In this document: piece by piece, positions 37,399-43,025 of the stretch | Numbering within the stretch: position 1 is the stretch's first letter | Layout of the letters: each line of letters starts with the position of its first letter | Origin: an uncultured Flavobacteriales bacterium | GTDB taxonomy: Bacteria; Bacteroidota; Bacteroidia; Flavobacteriales_G; Salibacteraceae | DNA length: 43,025 bases | Assembly: GCA_943788145.1 (NCBI GenBank) | Contig: CALSPD010000011.1 | Coordinates: forward strand, 1 to 43,025 | Direction: 5' to 3' | Program-made: the position numbers and the translations under genes | Notes under the pieces: model-generated | What the model was told of the DNA's origin: nothing | Seen by the model: the letters and a program-made list of their open reading frames with translations, nothing else | Database searches by the model: none

Positions 37399-38450
37399 TA
37401 ATTATTGATTTGTGCGGGAGTTGAGAAAGATCCTGAAAGCAAGGACTTATGCCTCACTGAGCAAGATAGAGAATAATGATGCAGTCTTGTTTTTGAACGA
37501 TAAAAACTTTTAGTTGCTTGGCCACCCCCATTTGTTGTCACCGAAAAACGCACATTATTCCAAGGTCCGTACTGTGCGGAACAAATTGGATCATACATGA
37601 AATCGGCATTTATAGTAATCGGTACATTCCCCCAATCTGTCTCCCCGCCAGATCCTGTCTGAGATACGTACGAATACAAACCCATTTCCATAGAACAATA
37701 TAGCCACCATTTTTCATATTGAGTTGCATATCTTACTACGATTTGATGAAATCCATGATATAATGTTTCGACCAATATTCCAGAAAAGTATTTTTCTGCC
37801 TCAGATAAGTCGCTAGATGCCTTTGACTCGCTGCATCCCCAACCTGTAGCGTAGTCGGTGGCATTCCAAACGTAATCATTGCCTCTGAGATATTCTATAA
37901 CATCCGAAAGGATATAAGACCTATCCAGATCTATAATGTCCGTGTTATTTGGGTCATTTGTTTTCAATTCGGCATACAGAGTAGTGTCATTTGTGTCGTT
38001 CAAAACCAAGTAGGCGGCTCCAGTATTAAAGTCAATTTTTGCCAAAAACTCCTGTATCCCGAAAATGCCATCTTTATTGGCAATCCAATAAATTAATTGG
38101 TTTCTATTAGAATACTCTTTAAACCAAACACTAGAGTCTGAAGCAATTGTATCAAAATAACCTGATGTAAATTTATACTCACTGTAGCTCTGATAACCAC
38201 TCAGGTTGGAAAGTTCAACGAAAAGTGCAGAGTCTGATGCTTGAGAAGTATCTGAGATATGAAGATCAAAATCATTTTCATCTACTATCTTCAGATAACC
38301 TGCTGAATTAAGCTCATAAAAACCAAAACTACCGGAAGAGTTTTGAGCAGAATTTGGTGTGTATTCATCTAGGAGTTGCTTTTCCTTCGAACACGAACTT
38401 GAACCAACTATAAGACTCGAGCCAATAAGATACGACAATGTTTTTTTCAT
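37398..38450 (-). CDS. Hypothetical lipoprotein, divergent from an XRE regulator
   Basis: No family recognised. The 350-residue product has a lipoprotein signal: MKKTLSYLIGSSLIVGSSSC with C20 as lipidated residue, then SKEKQ, a charged stretch that in Bacteroidota can promote surface display (inference). The body is Ser/Asp/Tyr rich; it has five cysteines after the lipobox (GWGCSES, LYCSME, DPICSAQ, and LSCSVR near the C-terminus), which could form disulfides. The N-terminal half is acidic with repeated DTSQASDS / DTNDTTL motifs; the C-terminal half has a glycine-rich patch (TGSGGETDWG, TTNGGGQA). It is coupled by TAATG to the barrel-like gene and its promoter region is shared with a divergent XRE regulator. 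Confidence 0.65.
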   Translation of the reverse strand: MKKTLSYLIGSSLIVGSSSCSKEKQLLDEYTPNSAQNSSGSFGFYELNSAGYLKIVDENDFDLHISDTSQASDSALFVELSNLSGYQSYSEYKFTSGYFDTIASDSSVWFKEYSNRNQLIYWIANKDGIFGIQEFLAKIDFNTGAAYLVLNDTNDTTLYAELKTNDPNNTDIIDLDRSYILSDVIEYLRGNDYVWNATDYATGWGCSESKASSDLSEAEKYFSGILVETLYHGFHQIVVRYATQYEKWWLYCSMEMGLYSYVSQTGSGGETDWGNVPITINADFMYDPICSAQYGPWNNVRFSVTTNGGGQATKSFYRSKTRLHHYSLSCSVRHKSLLSGSFSTPAQINN

Positions 38451-38457
38451 AACGTTT

Positions 38458-38487
38458 TAAATTTAGTTTCCGGAAAATTAAGCCAAA
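38458..38487 (-). promoter_or_regulatory. Candidate promoter of the lipoprotein/barrel pair with palindromic spacer
   Basis: On the minus strand a -33 TTTG (38484-38487) is followed after 18 bases by TAAATTTA (38458-38465), seven of eight matches to TAnnTTTG, 7 bases before the ATG at 38450. The spacer contains the perfect 10-bp palindrome TTTCCGGAAA (38467-38476), a good candidate operator for the divergent XRE protein. Confidence 0.5.
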
Positions 38488-38489
38488 CA

Positions 38490-38503
38490 CAACGTATCCG
38501 TTG
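38490..38503. repeat. Inverted repeat CAACG-TATC-CGTTG in the divergent regulatory region
   Basis: Perfect 5-bp arms with a 4-base centre, just upstream of the -33 box of the lipoprotein promoter. It may be a second operator half-site pair for the XRE regulator, but short repeats like this can occur by chance. Confidence 0.4.
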
Positions 38504-38528
38504 CGTTTAGTTTTCCAAAATTGCTTCA

Positions 38529-38546
38529 CCATTGAATTCTCAATGG
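38529..38546 (+). repeat. Inverted repeat overlapping the XRE start codon
   Basis: CCATTGA (38529-38535) and TCAATGG (38540-38546) are perfect 7-bp complements separated by ATTC. The right arm contains the ATG (38543-38545) of the XRE gene. It could be an autoregulatory operator or, in the mRNA, a hairpin hiding the start codon. Confidence 0.55.
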
Positions 38547-38758
38547 CCTTACCTTCTAAATCTGAAGCTTTAATTTCTCTTGGGTCGCGGATTAAAGCGA
38601 TTCGAAAGGAAAAGGGTATGTCTCAGCTTGACCTCGCGGTAAGTGTCAATAAAGATTACCAATCCATTCAGCGTTTGGAACGCGGGGCTATAAACCCATC
38701 ATACTTTTACCTACTCGAAATTTGTGAGGGCCTGCGAATAAAGCTGAGCGACCTATAG
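38543..38758 (+). CDS. Small XRE-family helix-turn-helix regulator
   Basis: A 71-residue protein that is almost entirely one HTH_XRE domain: LGSRIKAIRKEKGMSQLDLA (helices 1-2), VSVNKDYQSIQRLERGAINP (recognition helix and the wing-like turn), SYFYLLEICEGLRIKLSDL (helices 4-5). The family motif R-L-E-R-G is clear. I use ATG 38543; a TTG at 38501 would add 14 residues unlike the family. It is divergent from the lipoprotein/barrel pair with 92 bases between start codons, containing three inverted repeats, and is the obvious candidate regulator of that pair and of itself. No toxin or phage gene accompanies it. It is convergent with the pseudouridine synthase gene. Confidence 0.87.
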   Translation: MALPSKSEALISLGSRIKAIRKEKGMSQLDLAVSVNKDYQSIQRLERGAINPSYFYLLEICEGLRIKLSDL

Positions 38759-38802
38759 TCGAACAGACGCAAATTATTGTATTCCTGAATTCCGTTCTGA
38801 CC

Positions 38803-40113
38803 CTAAAGCATCTTCAAATACCCAACCTCTTTTTCGGTGAGCATTCTCCATCTGCCTCGTGGCAAACCCTTTTTGCTGAGGCCAGCGAAGGCTGCTCGGT
38901 CGAGCTTGGTAACTTCATAACCCATAGCGGCAAACATTCTTCGAACAATGTGATTCTTGCCGCTGTGAATTTCCATTCCTACTTCGTTGCGTACAGAGCC
39001 ATCGCCAGCAAAAAGTGCTGCATCGGCTTTGGCTATGCCATCTTCCAATTCAATGCCCGACTCCAATCGCTTCAAATCTCCTATGGTGATGTTTTTATCT
39101 GTGATAACGTGATACACCTTACGCACTTCATGGCTTGGATGCGTCAGTTTTTTAGCCATATCGCCATCGTTGGTGAGCAACAACAAACCAGTTGTGTTTC
39201 TGTCCAATCTTCCAACGGGGAAGATGCGCTCTCGGCAAGCGTTTTTCACTAAGCCCATTACGGTGCTTCGCCCGCGCTCATCGCTCAAGGTTGTGATGCA
39301 GTCTTTGGGCTTGTTGAGCAGCACATAGCGCAGTTGCTCTGCTTTCACCCGCTCGCCAGCATAGCGAACATCATCGGCAGATTTCACTTTCGTGCCCAAT
39401 TCTGTAACCGTAACACCATTGACTGTAACCAACCCTTGCTCGATGTAGGTGTCGGCTTCTCTTCGGGAGCAAACGCCAGCCATTGAGAGGTATTTATTCA
39501 ATCGAATGTCATCGGTTGGCGCAGTACCGCGTTGTTCAAGGCCATCAAAATGCTGATCGTCTAAAAACTTGGAATGCGACTTTTTTCTATCGTCTTTTCT
39601 GAAACTATCTCGAACCGATCCTTTGCCCTTAAAGGCGCCCGATCGATCGTCTTTTTTGAATTTATTATCTCGTGATGGTCCTTTTGATTTGAATCCACCC
39701 TCTTTTCCGCCTTCGCGTGTTATGGTGTAGTTTGTTGACTTGAAAATTCCTTTTCCGCCAGAACGCTCGCCACCTTCTGATCTTCCGCCTGGTCGACTTC
39801 CTCTATCTGAAGGTCCTGATTTACGATCGCCTCGGTCGCCTCCAAACTTACCTCTGGAATCAGAAGAGCGCTCGTTTCTGCTCGTTCGCGTTTTTGAGCC
39901 TGTGTTTCCTCGTGAATCCTCGCCATCTTTGGTAACTACAAATCGCTTTCTCGGTTCGTCTTCGGCTCGGCCTTCACCTTCACCTGTCGGCTTATTCCCA
40001 GTGAATTTCTTTTTAACGCCATGTTTCTTCTGACCTGTGTTTCCACCTAAAATCAAATGCTCTTCCTTTTTCACTTTTTGGGCACGTTTTTCCCAAGTAC
40101 TTTTCTTCGCCAT
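38803..40113 (-). CDS. RsuA/RluB-family rRNA pseudouridine synthase with long basic N-terminal tail
   Basis: This enzyme isomerises a uridine in rRNA to pseudouridine. From ATG 40113 it has 436 residues. Residues 1-200 are low complexity, rich in Gly, Arg, Lys, Ser and Asp (e.g. SDRGSRPGGRSEGGERSGG), resembling RGG-type RNA-binding tails. The S4 RNA-binding domain follows (IRLNKYLSMAGVCSRREADT, from residue 203) and then the catalytic domain with D304 in VGRLDRNTTGLLLLTNDG and the terminal HIVRRMFAAMGYEV motif. This tail plus RluB layout is common in Bacteroidota, where pipelines call it simply rRNA pseudouridine synthase. The target uridine (23S position 2605-like or 16S) is not determined. 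It is divergent from the methyltransferase gene. Confidence 0.92.
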   Translation of the reverse strand: MAKKSTWEKRAQKVKKEEHLILGGNTGQKKHGVKKKFTGNKPTGEGEGRAEDEPRKRFVVTKDGEDSRGNTGSKTRTSRNERSSDSRGKFGGDRGDRKSGPSDRGSRPGGRSEGGERSGGKGIFKSTNYTITREGGKEGGFKSKGPSRDNKFKKDDRSGAFKGKGSVRDSFRKDDRKKSHSKFLDDQHFDGLEQRGTAPTDDIRLNKYLSMAGVCSRREADTYIEQGLVTVNGVTVTELGTKVKSADDVRYAGERVKAEQLRYVLLNKPKDCITTLSDERGRSTVMGLVKNACRERIFPVGRLDRNTTGLLLLTNDGDMAKKLTHPSHEVRKVYHVITDKNITIGDLKRLESGIELEDGIAKADAALFAGDGSVRNEVGMEIHSGKNHIVRRMFAAMGYEVTKLDRAAFAGLSKKGLPRGRWRMLTEKEVGYLKML

Positions 40114-40183
40114 AGCTAATAATTCAGCCTGCAAAGCTACTGTATTTACTCCACTCGATTATAGATCGCATACTTTTGGCGAA

Positions 40184-40810
40184 ATGCGATGGACAATAGC
40201 TCAATGGTTCGAAAAAAGATGGTGGAAGCGCTATCTCAAGAATCGGTCTGTGGAAGACTATTTGGAATGGAAAAAAAGCTATTGGAAGAAGTTTTTATCG
40301 ACCATGCAGCTGGACATTCCCATTTACGCAAGAATACTAGACGCAGGTTGTGGTCCAGCCGGAATCTTCATCGCATTACAAGGAAAGGTTACTGCTTGCG
40401 ATCCCCTATTATTGAGTTATGAAAAGCTCCCGCACTTTTCTATTCGGCAATACCCAAATGTCGATTTCAAAGCCATTACTATAGAATCCTTGCCATTTGA
40501 TTCTGCATACGATATGGTGTTTTGCTTGAATGTCATCAACCATGTTCAAGACATGCGGGCAAGTTTGGATGCACTCATCAAAGCGATGGACCATAATGCA
40601 CAACTGATTATCTCCATAGACTGCCACAACTGGCGTTTCTTCAAGTGGCTTTTTAGGCTCATTCCAATGGACATTTTGCATCCACATCAATTCGATTTAA
40701 ATGATTACGCAGCATTATTGACTGCCCGTGGATTGAAGATGAACAGGACGATGAAGCTAGAATCTGGATTTTTTTTCGATTATTACGTATTGATTTGTGA
40801 GAAGCCTTAG
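40184..40810 (+). CDS. Class I SAM-dependent methyltransferase
   Basis: A 208-residue methyltransferase from ATG 40184; the frame is open further upstream into the pseudouridine synthase gene on the other strand, but that part reads as its shadow. Motif I is ILDAGCGPAGIFIAL (around residue 49-63), the acidic end of strand 2 is in KVTACDPLLL, and motif IV is YDMVFCLNVINHVQD. The N-terminus is rich in Trp, Lys and Arg (KRWWKRYLKNRS, LEWKKSYWKKFL), which suggests membrane or nucleic-acid surface contact. The substrate is unknown. Its end overlaps the DUF2279 gene by 14 bases, so the two are coupled. Confidence 0.88.
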   Translation: MRWTIAQWFEKRWWKRYLKNRSVEDYLEWKKSYWKKFLSTMQLDIPIYARILDAGCGPAGIFIALQGKVTACDPLLLSYEKLPHFSIRQYPNVDFKAITIESLPFDSAYDMVFCLNVINHVQDMRASLDALIKAMDHNAQLIISIDCHNWRFFKWLFRLIPMDILHPHQFDLNDYAALLTARGLKMNRTMKLESGFFFDYYVLICEKP

Positions 40811-41732
40811 CCTGACTATATTTTTATTTTGGAGCATCCAAGTTGTTGGGCAACAATGGTATGAGCCTGCTGATAGTTTGAATAAAAAGCGAGCTATCGC
40901 GATTACAAGCTTTCAAACCGGAGTTTATGCGACAACGATGTCGGGCTTGTATTTTGCTTGGTATAACCAATACAAATCTTCCGGATTTCACTTTTTCAAC
41001 GACTGGGTTGGATGGAGCCAAATGGACAAGGCAGGACATGCCATAACATCTTATCAGATTCCGCAGAATCTCTATAAAATCAATAAATGGGCAGGAGTGT
41101 CGGAAAAAAAGGCAATTTGGTACGCTGCCGGATTGGGATACAGCTATCAATTGTTTATCGAAGTGATGGATGGATACTCCACAGGCTGGGGTTTTAGTAA
41201 TGGCGATCTATTGTTCAACACAGTCGGAAATGGACTTTTCCTGTCGCAGCAACTTGGTTGGAAGGAACAGCGCATTTCGCTGAAATACAGCTTTTTTCCG
41301 AGTGGAATGACGAATTTACCCGGAGATGAAGGACGCAGAGCGCGCAACTTGTATGGCGAGACGGTTTTTGAGCAATGGCTTAAGGATTACAACGCGCAAA
41401 CCTATTGGGCGAGCTTCAACATCTGGAGTTTAACGGGAAAATCAGATCATGTCCCAAAATGGCTGAACTTGGCCGTGGGTTATAGCGTTAACAATCTCCT
41501 TGGCGCGGAATCCAATACATGGACAGACCCCGATAATCCGACCGCGAAGATATCGAGCACTCGCCTGCGCGAACGACAGTTTTTGCTTTCACTTGATGTG
41601 GATATGCAACGGGTCAATTTACCTAAGCCTTTGCTATGGCTTCGTCCAGTTTTCGGATTGATCAAGTTTCCTTTTCCCGCCTTGGAATTCAATACTCAAA
41701 AGGGATTCAGAGGTCACCTGATGTATTACTAA
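40797..41732 (+). CDS. DUF2279 (YfiM-like) exported protein
   Basis: A 311-residue exported protein. The GTG at 40797, inside the methyltransferase gene, gives a signal peptide (MRSLSLTIFLFWSIQVVGQ); no ATG would retain it. The DUF2279 core shows FFNDWVGWSQMDKAGHAITS, GYSYQLFIEVMDGYSTGWGFS and GDLLFNTVGNGLFLSQQ, with the conserved D-K-x-x-H and E-x-x-D-G patterns. After it comes a C-terminal part unique to Bacteroidota members with strand-like repeats. The family resembles small membrane-associated lipoproteins of unknown role. Its stop codon lies directly next to that of the convergent yraN gene. Confidence 0.85.
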   Translation: MRSLSLTIFLFWSIQVVGQQWYEPADSLNKKRAIAITSFQTGVYATTMSGLYFAWYNQYKSSGFHFFNDWVGWSQMDKAGHAITSYQIPQNLYKINKWAGVSEKKAIWYAAGLGYSYQLFIEVMDGYSTGWGFSNGDLLFNTVGNGLFLSQQLGWKEQRISLKYSFFPSGMTNLPGDEGRRARNLYGETVFEQWLKDYNAQTYWASFNIWSLTGKSDHVPKWLNLAVGYSVNNLLGAESNTWTDPDNPTAKISSTRLRERQFLLSLDVDMQRVNLPKPLLWLRPVFGLIKFPFPALEFNTQKGFRGHLMYY

Positions 41733-42095
41733 TCACCAGCGCGGCTGAAAAGCGCCTTCCATGTGATCGAGCTTTTGCCCGGCTTTATTGATGATAATGC
41801 CTATGATATCAAAGCGCACTTCTAGGTCTAAATCCTTCTTCTCCACATAAGCATGTGCTGCCTTGATCATGTGATTTTGTTTGGATTTGGTCACAAACTC
41901 ATGTGGTTCTCCAAAAAAGTCAGAGTTGCGGGTTTTCACCTCAACGATGACCAACTCCTGCCCAATTCGGGCGATTATGTCAATTTCTTCCTTTCCAAAA
42001 CGCCAATTACGCTCTAGAATGGAATAGCCCAACTTCGCTAAATGTAGGGTTGCTAAATCTTCCCCTTGTATCCCTAAATCATTGTGGTCGGCCAT
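41733..42095 (-). CDS. yraN: YraN/UPF0102 family nuclease-fold protein
   Basis: A 120-residue protein with a PD-(D/E)xK nuclease fold. Motifs seen: GEDLATLHLAKLGYSILERNWR at the N-terminus, FGKEEIDIIARIGQELVIVEVKTR (the E/D and E-x-K active-site residues), and HMIKAAHAYVEK. The family is related to Holliday-junction-resolvase-like nucleases and often lies near DNA-processing genes, but a role is not established. Length is normal. It starts 9 bases after the membrane glycosyltransferase gene on the same strand. Confidence 0.94.
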   Translation of the reverse strand: MADHNDLGIQGEDLATLHLAKLGYSILERNWRFGKEEIDIIARIGQELVIVEVKTRNSDFFGEPHEFVTKSKQNHMIKAAHAYVEKKDLDLEVRFDIIGIIINKAGQKLDHMEGAFQPRW

Positions 42096-42104
42096 AAGCT
42101 TGGA

Positions 42105-43025
42105 TTATAGTTCATACAATATTATGTGCTCATTTTCAAATTTAGGTGCTAATAGCAAACGTTCACTTGCATGATGCTTATTCCAAAGAATAAAGCCAAA
42201 CCCTTGCAAACGCAGCTCATTTATTCCATTAAATATTTCCATCGAATGCATAGCTTTTCCCTTTCGATGCAAGAAGTATAATTCCTGTGGATTTGGGCCA
42301 GAATTGACTGCCACAAACGCATTATGAGGAATGTTTTCGTCAGCTATTTTCTCATATGTCAATTTATACTTTTCGCTGTCTTTCAATATAAAATCATGGT
42401 ATTGATTGGCTATTCCTTCAATCATTATAAAAGCCACTAACAACCATCGCCATTTCAAAGAAGGCAGCTTCGCAATACCTATACCCGCAACAAAAGCCAT
42501 GACTGGGACAAAAGGAATCGTGTAGTATTCATGTGTTGAAAAGCCATAACCAGCTTTCACCATAAATGCAAAAAAGGAAAGCGCAGCAGCGGCAAAAATT
42601 CCAGCAGCCAACTTCATGCGGTGTTGAATAATGGCGACAATTCCCATTAAAAAGGCCACAAATCCAGAAAATTTCAAACTGTCTTGATAAAAATTATCTA
42701 AGGCGGAATTAGGGTCATTGACCAACTGCATGAGCCCTGTTTTCAGATCGGGACCCATGAAATAGAATTGAAACCGACCGATTTCAACTAAATGATAAAA
42801 CCAGTATGCATACCAGAATACCACAGGAACTAAGAGTACGAAACCGGCCACTATGAATAGCAACTTCTTTCGAATTGGTCGTGATTTTGGATAAAACACC
42901 AAGATGAGAGGAGCCAATATTGGCGCGGATGAGATTTTTATTAGCAGCCCTAGCGAAGCCAAAAAGATAAATGCCATTAAAAAACCCAATCCGTTAGATT
43001 TGATCCAACGAGACGCTAAATACAG
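42105..43025 (-). CDS. Membrane glycosyltransferase-like protein (GT39/PMT-like), C-terminal part
   Basis: The frame is open to the right edge of the window, so the N-terminus is missing; 306 residues are visible. They include about eight hydrophobic helices (LGFLMAFIFLASLGLLIKIS, LLFIVAGFVLLVPVVFWYAY, FVAFLMGIVAIIQH, YYTIPFVPVMAFVAGIGIA) and a soluble C-terminal domain (NAFVAVNSGPNPQELYFLHR, RLLLAPKFENEHIILYEL). The LIKIS-P pattern, the central HEYYTIPFVP and the YFLHRKGKA tail resemble dolichyl-phosphate-mannose-type (ArnT/GT39) transferases of Bacteroidota, which use polyprenyl-linked sugars. The catalytic aspartates would be in the missing N-terminal loop, so the enzyme class is tentative. 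Confidence 0.7.
   Translation of the reverse strand: MYLASRWIKSNGLGFLMAFIFLASLGLLIKISSAPILAPLILVFYPKSRPIRKKLLFIVAGFVLLVPVVFWYAYWFYHLVEIGRFQFYFMGPDLKTGLMQLVNDPNSALDNFYQDSLKFSGFVAFLMGIVAIIQHRMKLAAGIFAAAALSFFAFMVKAGYGFSTHEYYTIPFVPVMAFVAGIGIAKLPSLKWRWLLVAFIMIEGIANQYHDFILKDSEKYKLTYEKIADENIPHNAFVAVNSGPNPQELYFLHRKGKAMHSMEIFNGINELRLQGFGFILWNKHHASERLLLAPKFENEHIILYEL

Noticed and set aside
40037..40183. Longer methyltransferase starting at 40037
   Set aside because: The extra 49 residues are antisense to the conserved N-terminus of the pseudouridine synthase and do not resemble a methyltransferase; ATG 40184 fits better.
1..43025. CRISPR array, tRNA or rRNA genes, insertion sequences, prophage or defence genes
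   Set aside because: I looked through gaps and coding regions on both strands and saw no direct-repeat arrays, no tRNA-like cloverleaf with CCA, and no transposase, integrase or defence domains.

Overview
This 43-kb window is a chromosomal segment of a Bacteroidota bacterium, most likely Flavobacteriia-like and aerobic. The evidence is the N-terminal part of the gliding/type IX secretion protein SprA next to ruvA and a two-domain malic enzyme, an alternative complex III (act) operon joined to a caa3/aa3-type cytochrome oxidase, several Bacteroidota-typical envelope families (DUF6029, Omp28, DUF3078, MORN_2, DUF2279), and promoter-like TAnnTTTG elements. No rRNA, tRNA, CRISPR array, insertion sequence, phage or integrase is visible.

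Layout. 1-4171 (minus): maeB, ruvA and partial sprA. 4266-8953 (plus): a sirtuin, then a tight envelope/redox cassette of a TlpA-like thioredoxin, a DUF6029 barrel-like protein, an Omp28-like lipoprotein and a small beta-barrel. 8943-10911 (minus): queG and ruvB. 10947-22486 (minus): one respiratory operon, actA-actB-actC-actD-actE-actF-coxB-coxA, closed by a strong intrinsic terminator. It moves electrons from quinol to oxygen: ActA/ActE hemes, ActB iron-sulfur subunit, ActC/ActF membrane quinone subunits, then the CuA subunit CoxB and the oxidase core CoxA. 22707-23183 (plus): a SPOR-domain protein. 23193-27795 (minus): the translation/transcription operon rimP-nusA-infB, preceded by a hairpin that may attenuate it. 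27887-29525 (minus): a long MORN-repeat exported protein. 29652-31350 (plus): an enoyl-CoA hydratase-like protein and a DUF3078 protein. 31347-36321 (minus): AsmA-like protein, histidine kinase, DUF2461 protein. 36430-38758: a translationally coupled lipoprotein/barrel pair of unknown function, divergent from a 71-residue XRE regulator; the 92-bp divergent region holds three inverted repeats. 38803-43025: an RsuA/RluB-type pseudouridine synthase, a methyltransferase with a DUF2279 protein, YraN, and a partial membrane glycosyltransferase.

Quality warning. actA, actB, infB, nusA and the 3' half of the MORN gene are broken by many single-base insertions and deletions, while genes on either side read cleanly for kilobases. 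Because infB and nusA are normally essential and the protein sequence continues across frames with its conserved motifs, I read these as local consensus errors, not gene decay. For these genes I give whole-gene spans reconstructed across frames.

The most interesting unexplained signals are the palindrome-rich XRE/lipoprotein divergent region, the terminator-like hairpin in the apparent leader of rimP-nusA-infB, and a duplicated periplasmic sensor module in the histidine kinase. I found no clearly new multi-gene defence or metabolic system. There is no gene-free stretch longer than 300 bases.
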